This document shows, one piece after another, positions 17,985 to 26,131 of a DNA stretch of 64,000 nucleotides. Within the stretch, counting starts at the first letter, position 1. Every line of letters begins with the position of its first letter. The stretch covers positions 2,356,001 through 2,420,000 of the forward strand of contig OY970235.1 in NCBI GenBank assembly GCA_963714145.1, written 5' to 3'. The notes below the pieces were generated by a model. It was not told the DNA's origin and searched no databases. It worked only from the letters and a program-made list of their open reading frames with translations. Origin of the DNA: JBBWZH01 sp035544115. Lineage in GTDB: Bacteria; Actinomycetota; Actinomycetes; Mycobacteriales; CADCTP01. Position numbers and translations under genes: made by a program.

Positions 17985-18395
17985 CGCGGGGCCACGGCGG
18001 CCTCGGCCCCCGCGGCCAGCATGCCGAGCGACCCAGCGAGCACCCCCGGTGCGAGCAGGGCACATCCGAGCCGAAGCCGAAGGCCGAAGGCGAGACGCCG
18101 TGGACGGCACGACACCGTCGGCCGCCGGACCGTGGGGTCCGCGGGGGCTCGGCCCCCGCGGCCAGCCTGCCGAGCGCCCCAGCGAGCACCCCCCGTGCGA
18201 GCAAGGCACAGCCGAGCCGAAGCCGAAGGCGAGACGCCACAGACGGCACGAAAACCGGCGGCCGCCGGACCGTGGGGTCCGCGGGGGCTCGGCCCCCGCG
18301 GCCAGCATTCCGAGCGACCCGGCGAGCACCCCCAGTGCGAGCAGGGTACGGCCGAGCGAGGCGAGGGCGCGGCGCCGCAGGTGGCACGGCACCGC
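17985..18395. repeat. Three tandem ~140-bp repeats, two carrying a perfect hairpin
   Basis: Units begin near 17985, 18121 and 18261. Each carries GCCGCCGGAC-CGTGGGGTCC (degenerate in the first), a palindrome CCGCGGGGGC-TCG-GCCCCCGCGG (18139-18161 and 18279-18301), then CGAGCACCCCC and GAGCCGAAGCCGAAGG. The first unit is degenerate at its start. No conserved reading frame explains the conservation. Confidence 0.8.
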
Positions 18396-18466
18396 GCCCT
18401 CACGCCTACGTCAGCGGCGGGACGTCTGATAGGACGGCAAGGCACGGACGACCTTCGGACCGACGC

Positions 18467-18489
18467 ACTGTCCACAGGCGATGGACAGT
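18467..18489. promoter_or_regulatory. Inverted repeat ACTGTCCA-N7-TGGACAGT
   Basis: Perfect 8-bp arms around a 7-base spacer in non-coding DNA. It could be an operator or a small hairpin, and it contains half of the TGTCCACAGT word that recurs in genes of this window. Confidence 0.45.
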
Positions 18490-18858
18490 CGCACCGTTGT
18501 CTACTGGCCCCCCGTCGCTCCTTCCGCGCCCTTACTACCCGCTGACCGATGGGTTCCACCGGCCGCGGGCGACTGTCATGTCGACGTGACGCTTCCCCCC
18601 GCGTTCGCCGCCGCGCTCAGGCCTGGACCCGCGCGGTGCCTCCACGCGACCCGCCGCGGCGACGAGCACCGGCGCGGTGGGACGCAACATGTCGACTGTC
18701 CCGACGTATGACCGGGGAACGATAGCGGCCCCCCATGCGGCCCTGTCAATGGCCGGCTGACCTGCACAAACGGGTGAGTTCGCAGGTCACGGCCACCAGT
18801 GTGGGTGACACGCTTTCGGGCCAATTTCAGGTCGGCGGCGTGTCGGTCGGCGTGTCGG

Positions 18859-19251
18859 TCACCGCGCGGTTGGGACCACGACGGTGCCCCGCGCGCGGAC
18901 CACCACCAGCGGCTCGGCGAGCACGTCCGCGGCCGATTCGGACCGGTCCGGCGCGGACCGGCAGACCACCCGCGCCTCGAACTCGACGCCCCGGCTGCGG
19001 GTCCCGACCCGGGTCAGTGTCGCGGTCGCCTCCAGCACGTCGCCGGCCCGGACCGGGGCCAGGAACTGGATTTCCTCGTACCCGGCGAACAGCCCCTCGT
19101 CCCCGTCGGTGCGGATGCACAGCTCGGTCGCGACGTCGCCGAACAGGCCCAGTACGTACGCGCCGTCGACCAGGTTCCCGCCGTAGTGCGCGTGTGCGGA
19201 CGGGACGTACCGCCGGTGCGTGACGGTGCGTCCGGGCGCCGGCGGGGTCAT
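18859..19251 (-). CDS. kal: 3-aminobutyryl-CoA ammonia-lyase-like hotdog protein
   Basis: This 130-aa hotdog-fold protein is identified mainly by context. It is the last gene of the lysine aminomutase operon, and its ATG (19251) overlaps the kamE stop by four bases. In lysine fermentation Kal removes ammonia from 3-aminobutyryl-CoA to give crotonyl-CoA. The sequence YVPSAHAHYGGNLVDGAYVLGLFGDVATEL fits the Kal pattern, with AHYGGNLVDGA as the active-site helix entrance. The remainder (EEIQFLAPVRAGDVLEATATL) is the typical hotdog sheet. A plain acyl-CoA hydratase or thioesterase is the alternative. Confidence 0.8.
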   Translation of the reverse strand: MTPPAPGRTVTHRRYVPSAHAHYGGNLVDGAYVLGLFGDVATELCIRTDGDEGLFAGYEEIQFLAPVRAGDVLEATATLTRVGTRSRGVEFEARVVCRSAPDRSESAADVLAEPLVVVRARGTVVVPTAR

Positions 19252-20054
19252 CGGGTGACCGCGTCGCGGGTGCCGGTGCGCAGCCGGTGGGCGAGGTAGG
19301 AGGCGACCTCGCCGGGGGTGGTGCCCTTGCCGAAGATCCGGTCGACGCCGAGCCCGCCGGCCATCGCCGGGTCGAACCGGGGCCCGCCGACGACCAGCAG
19401 CGGCCGGCCCGGCTTCGGCCAGCTCGCCGCGGCGACCGCGTCGGCCAGCTCGCGGGTGTTGTGCAGGTGCGCGTCCTTCTGCGTTACCACCTGGGAGACC
19501 AGGATCGCGTCGGCGCGTTCGGCCCGGGCCCGGGCGACCAGCTCGTCCACCAGCACCTGTGCGCCCAGGTTCACCACTTTGATCTCGCGGTAGTACTCCA
19601 GGCCCTTCTCGCCGGCGAAGCCCTTCACGTTCAGGATCGCGTCGATGCCGACGGTGTGCGCGTCGGTGCCGATGCACGCGCCGAGCACGACCAGCTTCCG
19701 CCGCAGCGTTTCCCGGATCGCCAGGTTCACCTCCTTGGCCGCCAGCAGCGGATACTCCCGCTCCACCACGACCACTGTGGACAGATCCACCAGATGGTTC
19801 ACCCGGCCGTACACGACGAAGAACGTGAACGCCGGGCCCATGCCTTTGGCGTGCACCACCATCGCCGGCTCCAGCCCCATCTTCGCGGCCAGCTGCAGCG
19901 CCGCCCCCTCGGCCCGCGCATCATGCGGGATCGGCAGCGTGAACGACAGCTGCACCATCCCGTCCCCGGTGGTGTCACCGTACGGCCGCACCACCGTCGG
20001 CTGTGGACGGTCGGTCGGGGTGTCGCGGGTGGACTGGACCTCGGTGAGCGTCAT
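19248..20054 (-). CDS. kamE: Beta-lysine 5,6-aminomutase, beta (B12-binding) subunit
   Basis: This 268-aa protein carries the cobalamin-binding motif D131-A-H133-T-V-G136, with His133 as the expected axial ligand. Lys144 (in NVKGFAG) sits at the position of the PLP lysine reported for the clostridial enzyme (Lys144 of the beta subunit). With KamD it moves the terminal amino group of beta-lysine or D-lysine using adenosylcobalamin and PLP. The second half is the Rossmann B12 domain (LLVVGGPRFDPAMAGGLGVDRIFGKGTTP). Its ATG overlaps the RloB stop by four bases. KamE is normally next to KamD; here two foreign-looking genes lie between them. Confidence 0.95.
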   Translation of the reverse strand: MTLTEVQSTRDTPTDRPQPTVVRPYGDTTGDGMVQLSFTLPIPHDARAEGAALQLAAKMGLEPAMVVHAKGMGPAFTFFVVYGRVNHLVDLSTVVVVEREYPLLAAKEVNLAIRETLRRKLVVLGACIGTDAHTVGIDAILNVKGFAGEKGLEYYREIKVVNLGAQVLVDELVARARAERADAILVSQVVTQKDAHLHNTRELADAVAAASWPKPGRPLLVVGGPRFDPAMAGGLGVDRIFGKGTTPGEVASYLAHRLRTGTRDAVTR

Positions 20055-20641
20055 TTCCTTACCTCCTGCTCGATCACCTCGACGAGCGCCCACACGCCGC
20101 TCGATGGGTTCGGTCCGACACCTGCGCCATCGTGCAGCCGCCGCGCACGCTCCATCGCGTTCCCCAGGCCGCTGGCGAAGTCTTCGAAGTTCAATCGGGT
20201 CTTGTCGTACGCGGGTACTTGCTGCCGCAGTCGCGCCAGCGCCTGCTTCGGTGTCAGCGCACCGCCGCACTCCGTGTAGTGCAGCAGCAGCCACAGCTCG
20301 AAGGACGGTACAGAGACCGCAAGCTGGACCCGGGCGGCGCCCGCTTCCGCTACCGCTGGTTGAAGGTCGAACTCGTCCTGGTCCAGGACGCACCAGACCT
20401 GATCGAACGAGCCGGCACGTGAATCACGTTGCTGGACGGCCTGGCGAACGACCTTCACCGGATCCTTGCCGCGTCCCTGCGGCGGTCGCACAACTCCCAG
20501 TCCGCGCAGGGGATGCAGCTTCTTCATGCCTTCGAAGTAGGCATACTCGGTCTTCTCCGCACCGCAGACGATGAGCAGTTGAGGGCCGACCGTGCGGCGC
20601 TGTCCAGGACGGTGGGATCGGTTGTCACGACGCGCGGCCAC
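20051..20641 (-). CDS. RloB-family protein, likely nuclease partner of the adjacent ATPase
   Basis: This 196-aa protein matches the RloB family. It shows LLIVCGAEKTEYAYFEGM near the start, KDPVKVVRQAV, VWCVLDQDEFDL (paired acidic residues) and SVPSFELWLLLHY, the pattern of a TOPRIM-like nuclease fold. RloB proteins pair with AAA ATPases in restriction-linked and abortive-infection loci (AbiLii is of this type). I choose GTG 20641, which has GAGG six bases upstream; it overlaps the end of the ATPase gene by 17 bases. TTG 20656 is an alternative. Base composition is visibly less GC-rich than in kamD and kamE, suggesting horizontal acquisition. Confidence 0.85.
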   Translation of the reverse strand: MAARRDNRSHRPGQRRTVGPQLLIVCGAEKTEYAYFEGMKKLHPLRGLGVVRPPQGRGKDPVKVVRQAVQQRDSRAGSFDQVWCVLDQDEFDLQPAVAEAGAARVQLAVSVPSFELWLLLHYTECGGALTPKQALARLRQQVPAYDKTRLNFEDFASGLGNAMERARRLHDGAGVGPNPSSGVWALVEVIEQEVRK

Positions 20642-21905
20642 GGGCACCCTCGCCAATTAGCTCGACCGCCCGGGCGAGATCTGAACTGGAAATCATAGGC
20701 ACCGCGCCGTAGCTGCCGCCGAGGTAGCGGCTCTCGCGGTTCTCCCCCTTCCGGGGATGGAACTCGGCCAGTGCGAAGAGCTTGCTGACCCCCGCTCGGT
20801 CCTTCTCTACGAACCAGATCTCGTCCCGGCCAAGGATCTCCTCGCCGAACGCGCTGCCGAGCAGCGTCGCGTCATGGGTCGTGAAGATGAGCTGCGCGCC
20901 GAGCGGGTTGGTCCGCTCGTCACGGAACATCAGCACCAGTCGGCTCAGCAGCTCCGGGTGCAGGCTGGCGTCGATCTCATCGACGACGATGGTGCCGTTC
21001 GACTCGAGCGCCCTCAGCACCGGCAGGAGCAGGCGCAGCCAGGCGAGCGTGCCGTCGGACTCGTCCCAGACCGTGAGCTCCCGGCCCTCCGGTGCGTGCA
21101 CGAAGACGAGCTCCGGGCCGGCGAGGCTGGTGGGTTGGCTGCCCACCCGCCGGGGAGCCGGGTCCGGCCTGGCTTGCAGGCCGTCGGCGACGACGCCACG
21201 CTCGCTGATCCGGACGTCGCTCAGCCCGAGATCGGCCGCACGCAGGAGTTCGCCGAGGGCCTGGAGACGGCCCGGCGCAGCACGAACGAAGTCAGCCACG
21301 TCGTGAACGAGCTGCGGCGAGTCGGTCGTCGGGCTGCTGAACTGCAACTGCTTCGCGAACCAGGTGTACGCCGGGATGAACTCCGCTTGGCCTGTCTGCG
21401 CTCCGAGACTGAGGAACAGCCCGTTCGGTCGGATCATCGTGGTGAGGATCTGCGCCCGCTTCGACGGCTGGCTCGCCATCGTGCTGCCGAACCGGAAGCT
21501 TGCTCCGGTGCGCTCGAAGAGCAGTCGCCGCTTGCCATGCGGATAGGCGTACAGCCACTCCTCAAGCACCCGCTCGTCGTCCACCACGAAGCCGTAGGTG
21601 TGGCGGACCGAGTCGAGGATGAGCTCTACAACGAATGTGGACGGCTGGTCGGCGGCGTCGTTCTGGAGGAGGAACGGGCGGCGTGGTACCCCCCCGACCG
21701 GATCCCACAGCCCCTGCGAGTCGCGAACGGCCTCGGCCATGAACCGGAGGCCGTCGAGCAGGCTGGACTTTCCGGAGGCGTTCGCGCCGAAGATCGCCGC
21801 GACCGGAACGGTGGACCGGCCGGTCTTGTCGTAGGTGGGCATGAGCAGCAGCTCATGCTCGTCACGGAACGAGCGGTGGTTGGCGAGCCGGAAGCTTCGG
21901 AGCAC
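20625..21905 (-). CDS. AAA/ABC-type ATPase of an RloA/AbiLi-like defence pair
   Basis: This 426-aa ATPase is of the AAA_21/OLD-like kind. Walker A is GANASGKS at residues 40-47, Walker B is NGTIVVDEIDASLHPEL and the H-loop is FTTHDATLL. An inserted helical region separates the two. Such ATPases sense infection and license a partner effector, here RloB. GTG 21905 is chosen because AAGGAGG lies seven bases upstream; the longer frame would start in the spacer. A 55-bp spacer separates it from the kamD stop, the only sizeable gap between kamD and kal. It contains more A/T at third positions than flanking genes. Confidence 0.88.
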   Translation of the reverse strand: MLRSFRLANHRSFRDEHELLLMPTYDKTGRSTVPVAAIFGANASGKSSLLDGLRFMAEAVRDSQGLWDPVGGVPRRPFLLQNDAADQPSTFVVELILDSVRHTYGFVVDDERVLEEWLYAYPHGKRRLLFERTGASFRFGSTMASQPSKRAQILTTMIRPNGLFLSLGAQTGQAEFIPAYTWFAKQLQFSSPTTDSPQLVHDVADFVRAAPGRLQALGELLRAADLGLSDVRISERGVVADGLQARPDPAPRRVGSQPTSLAGPELVFVHAPEGRELTVWDESDGTLAWLRLLLPVLRALESNGTIVVDEIDASLHPELLSRLVLMFRDERTNPLGAQLIFTTHDATLLGSAFGEEILGRDEIWFVEKDRAGVSKLFALAEFHPRKGENRESRYLGGSYGAVPMISSSDLARAVELIGEGARGRAS

Positions 21906-21960
21906 GGTGACACCTCCTTCTGCGGACTTATATGGCGTTCCTTGCAAGTAAACCGCAGGA

Positions 21961-23553
21961 TTAGGCTTCTGGCTTGCTGGAAGCCTGGGCCTCCTCCAGT
22001 AGGTCGGTGGCGGGGTTGTAGTAGGTGGGGGCGTGCGGGGTGACGCCGTCGAGGCCCTTGCCGCCGTCGGCGGGGCGGCGGGTGATGCCGAAGGTGCCGT
22101 CGGCGATCGCGGTGAGCAGGCCGTCGGTGCCGATGCGGTCGAGCAGGTCGATGGCCTCGCTGAGCACCTGGCGGGCCCGGGTGGCGATGAAGCCGTCGCG
22201 CGGCGGGTGGAAGTCCTCGTGCAGGTTGCCGGCGGCGCCGAGCACGTACCGGACGTTCTCCAGGGCGAGGTCGCGGTCGGACAGGAACGGGGTGACGATG
22301 CCCTCGGTCATCATGCCGACCAGCAGGATGCCCTGACCGGTCATCGCGCCGACCAGGTTGAAGAAGCCGTCCAGCAGGTAGCCGCCGAAGACGTTGCCGG
22401 TCATGTGTTTGGTCGGCGGCATGTACTTCAGCGGCGCGTCCGGGAACAGCTCGCGGACCAGTTGGGCGTGGGCCAGTTCGAGCCGGAACGAGTCCGGCAG
22501 CGCCGGGTTGATCTCGAACGCGTGGCCCAACCCCAGCTGCCAGTCGGCCAGCCCCGCCTCGTGCCCGAAGCGCTCGTTCAGCAGTTGGCTGACCAGGACG
22601 GTGTGCGCGGCGTCGACCGCGTCGGCGGTGGTGAGGTAGTTGTCCTCGCCGGTGTTGATGATGATGCCGGCGCGGGCGTGCACCATCCGGGCGAACCGCT
22701 GGTCGATGAACGTCCGCTGCGGGTTGATGTCCCGGAAGATGATGCCGTACATGCAGTCGTTGAGCATCATGTCCAGCCGTTCCAGGCCGGCCAGCGCGGC
22801 GATCTCCGGCATGCACAGGCCGCTGGCGTAGTTGGTCAGCCGGACGTACCGGCCGACCTCGCGGGATACGTCGTCCAGCGCGGCCCGCATCAGCCGGAAG
22901 TTCTCCTGCGTGGCGTACGTGCCGGCGTAGCCCTGCCGGGTCGCGCCCTCGGGCACGTAGTCCAGCAGGGACTGCCCGGTGGAGCGGATCACCGCGACCA
23001 CGTCGGCGCCCTCGCGGGCGGCGGCCTGCGCCTGCGGGATGTCCTCGTAGATGTCGCCGGTGGCCACGATCAGGTAGATCCACGGCTGCCGCGGCGGGTC
23101 GCCGAGCTTGCGCACCAACTGGTCCCGCTCCCGGCGGCGGCGGTCCACTGTGGACAGACCGGTGGCCACGGCGCGGCGGGCGGCGCGGCGGGCCCGATCG
23201 GCGTCCTTGCCGGCCGGGAGCGCGTACCGGACCGAGCCGGCGGCCGTCTTCGCGGCCAGTTCGTGCAGGTCGGCGTGGCCGCCGGCGCGCAGCGCGTGCC
23301 AGACCGGCAGCGCCACCCCGTGTTCCAGCCCGACCTGCTCGCGGACCGCGTCCACGACCGTGTTCGCCCAGGGCCGGGAGCCGCCCTCGTACGCCGGGTC
23401 GGCGCCGGACAGCCCGGCCAGCCGGAGCGTGGCCCGCTCGACCGAGGTGGTGGTGTGGGTGCGGGCCAGCTCGATCACCGGCTCGGCCGCTGCCGCCGCC
23501 AGCTTGCGGGCCTTCCGTACCACCCGCGGGTCGAGCCCGAGTTTGGACGCCAT
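21961..23553 (-). CDS. kamD: Lysine 5,6-aminomutase, alpha subunit
   Basis: This 530-aa protein is the large TIM-barrel subunit of D-lysine/beta-lysine 5,6-aminomutase. Recognisable blocks are YLIVATGDIYEDIPQA, VIRSTGQSLLDYVPEG, MMLNDCMYGIIFRDINPQRT, IIINTGEDNYLTTADA and PTKHMTGNVFGGYL. It binds adenosylcobalamin and PLP together with KamE. The ATG at 23553 overlaps the amidohydrolase stop by one base (TGATG), and GGAGGG lies just upstream. The residues STVD are encoded with the recurring TGTCCACAGTGGAC word at 23144-23157. Confidence 0.95.
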   Translation of the reverse strand: MASKLGLDPRVVRKARKLAAAAAEPVIELARTHTTTSVERATLRLAGLSGADPAYEGGSRPWANTVVDAVREQVGLEHGVALPVWHALRAGGHADLHELAAKTAAGSVRYALPAGKDADRARRAARRAVATGLSTVDRRRRERDQLVRKLGDPPRQPWIYLIVATGDIYEDIPQAQAAAREGADVVAVIRSTGQSLLDYVPEGATRQGYAGTYATQENFRLMRAALDDVSREVGRYVRLTNYASGLCMPEIAALAGLERLDMMLNDCMYGIIFRDINPQRTFIDQRFARMVHARAGIIINTGEDNYLTTADAVDAAHTVLVSQLLNERFGHEAGLADWQLGLGHAFEINPALPDSFRLELAHAQLVRELFPDAPLKYMPPTKHMTGNVFGGYLLDGFFNLVGAMTGQGILLVGMMTEGIVTPFLSDRDLALENVRYVLGAAGNLHEDFHPPRDGFIATRARQVLSEAIDLLDRIGTDGLLTAIADGTFGITRRPADGGKGLDGVTPHAPTYYNPATDLLEEAQASSKPEA

Positions 23554-25076
23554 CACTGACCCTCCACTTCGTACACGGTTGCGCCGCGGACGACCGTGCG
23601 CAGGCAGCGCGGCAGCGGTCCGTCCAGGGTGATGTCGGGCAGCGGGTCGCCGGGTGCGTCCCAGACGGCGAAGGTGGCGGGGGCGCCGGGGGTGAGCGTG
23701 CCGGCGTTGTCCGGAGCGCCGGCGGCGAGCCAGCCGCCGGTGGTGTGCGCGGCGAAGGCGGTACCGACGTCGATCCGCTCCGCCTCGACGTGGTGCCAGA
23801 CCGCCGCGCGGACCGCTTCCCAGGCGCCGAGCGGGGTGACCGGCACGTCCGAGCCGAACGCCAGCGGCACGCCGGCCCGGGCCAGGCTGCCGAACGGGTT
23901 GCTGGCCAGCGACCGGGCGACCCCCAGCCGCTGCGCGTACATGCCCGCATCGCCGCCCCAGAGCGCGTCGAACAGCGGCTGCACGCTGGCGATCACGCCG
24001 AGCCGGGCCAGTTCGGCGGCGGCCGCCGCGTCGATCAGCTCGACGTGCTCGATCCGGTGCCGGGCGGCCCTGAAGGCGGGCAGCCCGACCGCCTCGGCCG
24101 CCGCCGCGAACCCCTCGACCACGGTGCGGACGGCCACGTCGCCGATCGCGTGGAAGCCGGCCTGCAGGCCGGCCCGGGTGCACTCCTCGGTGTGCCGGGC
24201 GATCGTCGCCGGGTCCAGGTAGGCGTGCCCGGAGTTGCCCGGGTCGTCGGCGTACGGGCTGGACAGGCAGGCGGTGCGGGAACCGAGCGAGCCGTCCGCG
24301 AACACGTCGCCGGCCGCGCCGACCGCGCCCAGCTCATGCGCCTGCGCGGCGCCGCCGACCTCGCCCCAGTACGGCACCACGTCCGGCCCCGGCTCGGCGC
24401 TGGCCAGCTCGATCAGCGCCGACAGGTCGTCGGCGGAGGAGATGTCCGGCCCGGCCAGCTCGTGCAGGCTGCCCACGCCGAGTTCGGCGGCCCGGCGGCG
24501 GGTGGCCCGCTGCGCGTCCTGCCGCTGCCCGGAGGTGAGACCGGCCCAGACCGCCCGGCGCACCGCGTGGTGCGCGTCCCGGCTGAGCTGACCGGACTCG
24601 GCGTAGCCGGCCAGGCCGGCCACCCCGGGCACCGCGTCCTGCAGCGCGGAGGACACCAGGGCCGAGTGGATGTCCACTCTGGACAGGTAGACCCGGGCAC
24701 CGGCGGCGGCGCGGTCCAGCTCGGCCCGGGTCGGCGGGCGGCCCTCCGGCCAGCCGGTCTCGTCCCAGCCGTGGCCGACGATCGTGCCGCCGCCGGCCTT
24801 GGCCCGGGCCGCCACGGCGGCCAGCAGCGCGGCGGCGGAGTCTACTGTGGACAGATCGAGGCCGGTCAGCGCGAGGCCGGCGGACGTGGCGTGCACGTGC
24901 GCGTCCACGAAGGCCGGAGTGACCAGCGCGCCGGCCAGGTCCACCACCCGGGCCTTCGCCGGGGCGCCGGCCGCGGCCGGGTCGGTGCCGACCCAGCGCA
25001 CCAACTCGTCGTCCACCAGCAGCGCCGTCGCCGGGCCGGCCGGCGAATAGACCCGCCCACCCTGGAACATCGTCAA
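23553..25076 (-). CDS. Amidohydrolase (YtcJ-like, amidohydrolase family 3)
   Basis: This protein is about 507 aa with the metal-dependent amidohydrolase layout. It has an N-terminal beta-domain, VDAHVH as the HxH metal motif, HELAGPDIS, FHAIGDVAVRTVVEG, RIEHVELID and FGSDVPVTPLGAWEAV with the catalytic Asp. The substrate is unknown. It sits between kdd and kamD in an overlapping operon, which suggests a role on a cyclic or amide intermediate of the lysine pathway (inference). TTG 25076 has the best spacing (seven bases) from GGAGG; GTG 25079 and ATG 25070 are alternatives. Confidence 0.85.
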   Translation of the reverse strand: MTMFQGGRVYSPAGPATALLVDDELVRWVGTDPAAAGAPAKARVVDLAGALVTPAFVDAHVHATSAGLALTGLDLSTVDSAAALLAAVAARAKAGGGTIVGHGWDETGWPEGRPPTRAELDRAAAGARVYLSRVDIHSALVSSALQDAVPGVAGLAGYAESGQLSRDAHHAVRRAVWAGLTSGQRQDAQRATRRRAAELGVGSLHELAGPDISSADDLSALIELASAEPGPDVVPYWGEVGGAAQAHELGAVGAAGDVFADGSLGSRTACLSSPYADDPGNSGHAYLDPATIARHTEECTRAGLQAGFHAIGDVAVRTVVEGFAAAAEAVGLPAFRAARHRIEHVELIDAAAAAELARLGVIASVQPLFDALWGGDAGMYAQRLGVARSLASNPFGSLARAGVPLAFGSDVPVTPLGAWEAVRAAVWHHVEAERIDVGTAFAAHTTGGWLAAGAPDNAGTLTPGAPATFAVWDAPGDPLPDITLDGPLPRCLRTVVRGATVYEVEGQ

Positions 25077-25087
25077 CACCGGGCCTC

Positions 25088-26131
25088 CTACAGCCGGGAC
25101 TCGAACAGGCCGCGGACGCCGGCGTCGGTGCGGATCAGCTCCAGCGTGAGGTCGGCGTGGCCGGGGACGAAGCCGTTGCCGACGAGCATCGTCACGTCGG
25201 CGGCCAACCCCTCGGCGCCGAGCGCGGCGGCGGGGAACGAGGTGGCCATCGAGAAGAACACGACCGTGCCACCCGGCCGGGTGGCCAGGATCGCGCCGCC
25301 CTCGCAACCCGGGACGTCCACGCAGACCACCGTAACGTCGACCGGCTCGCCGACGGCGGCGGCGAGGCCGACCGGATCGCGGGCGTCGGCGATCACCACC
25401 TCGTCGGCCAGCCCGGCGGCGCGCAGGGCCGCCGCCTCGGCCTCGTGCGGGACCACCCCGACCAGCCGGGTCGCCCCGGCGCGCCTGGCCGCGGCCAGCG
25501 ACAGGGAACCTGACTTCCCGCCGCCCCCGAGGACCGCCACCGATGGGCCGCTCCCGCGCGGCGGGGCGGCGTAGCCGCTGACGACCCGAGAGGTGAGCGC
25601 GGGGGCGCCGCAGACGTCGAGCGCGGCCAGGGCGAGGGGGGCGGGCAGGTCGGCGGGCAACTTCGCGGCGATCGAGCGGCCGAAGAGGATCGCGTGGCCG
25701 TCCGCCGGGACCTGCTCGCCGCGGCCGTCCCAGCCGGCCAGGCCGTCGGTGAGGGCGAGCGGGGTCAGCGTGAGCGAGACCAGCGTGGCCACCGGGTCGC
25801 CGACCGACAGGCCGAGCGGCGAGTCGGGGCCGACCTCGGCCACGACGCCGACCAGCATGCCGCCGGACCCGGTCACCGGGTTCTGCATCTTGCCGCGCTC
25901 GGCCACGATCGACAGCACCCGGTCGCGGACGGCGCCCCCGTCGCCGCCGTGCTCCTCGGCGAGCTGCCGGAACGACGCGGCATCCAGGTTGAGGCGTTGC
26001 ACCCTGATCCGCACCTCGTCGGGCCAGATGTCCGGCCGCGGGTCGAGCCGCCAGGCGGCCTGGGGCAGCACGCCGGCCGGCTCGACCACCCGGTGCAGGC
26101 CGATCGGAGATGACGCAACACGAACGATCAC
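25088..26131 (-). CDS. kdd: L-erythro-3,5-diaminohexanoate dehydrogenase
   Basis: This 347-aa NAD-dependent enzyme follows the two aminomutases and makes 5-amino-3-oxohexanoate. The start SPIGLHRVVEPAGVLPQ matches the GTHRVIEPKGVLPQ pattern of clostridial Kdd. The nucleotide-binding loop is VAVLGGGGKSGSLSLAAA. TVVCVDVPGCEGG and PGGTVVFFSMATSFPAA follow. I take GTG 26131; frames upstream run into the divergent promoter region. It is the first gene of the minus-strand operon, reading away from kamA. Confidence 0.92.
   Translation of the reverse strand: MIVRVASSPIGLHRVVEPAGVLPQAAWRLDPRPDIWPDEVRIRVQRLNLDAASFRQLAEEHGGDGGAVRDRVLSIVAERGKMQNPVTGSGGMLVGVVAEVGPDSPLGLSVGDPVATLVSLTLTPLALTDGLAGWDGRGEQVPADGHAILFGRSIAAKLPADLPAPLALAALDVCGAPALTSRVVSGYAAPPRGSGPSVAVLGGGGKSGSLSLAAARRAGATRLVGVVPHEAEAAALRAAGLADEVVIADARDPVGLAAAVGEPVDVTVVCVDVPGCEGGAILATRPGGTVVFFSMATSFPAAALGAEGLAADVTMLVGNGFVPGHADLTLELIRTDAGVRGLFESRL

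Larger units (their letters stand above)
17737..18858. other. 1.1-kb non-coding region between lnt and the lysine cluster
   Basis: I see no credible gene here; the long frames are GC-driven. The region holds three 140-bp repeat units with hairpins (17985-18395), an 8-bp-arm inverted repeat at 18467-18489, and more AT-containing DNA at 18690-18840, just beyond the end of kal. Confidence 0.7.

Noticed and set aside
17740..18589. Extended lnt reading frame and several + strand frames of 170-270 residues in the spacer
   Set aside because: They translate the 140-bp repeats in several frames with no conserved motif, and the lnt GTG at 17736 has a good ribosome-binding site.
20051..21905. PARIS (AriA/AriB) system
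   Set aside because: The partner has the RloB pattern (LIVCGAEKTE...SVPSFELWLLLHY) rather than a DUF4435 pattern, so an AbiL/RloAB-like call fits better.
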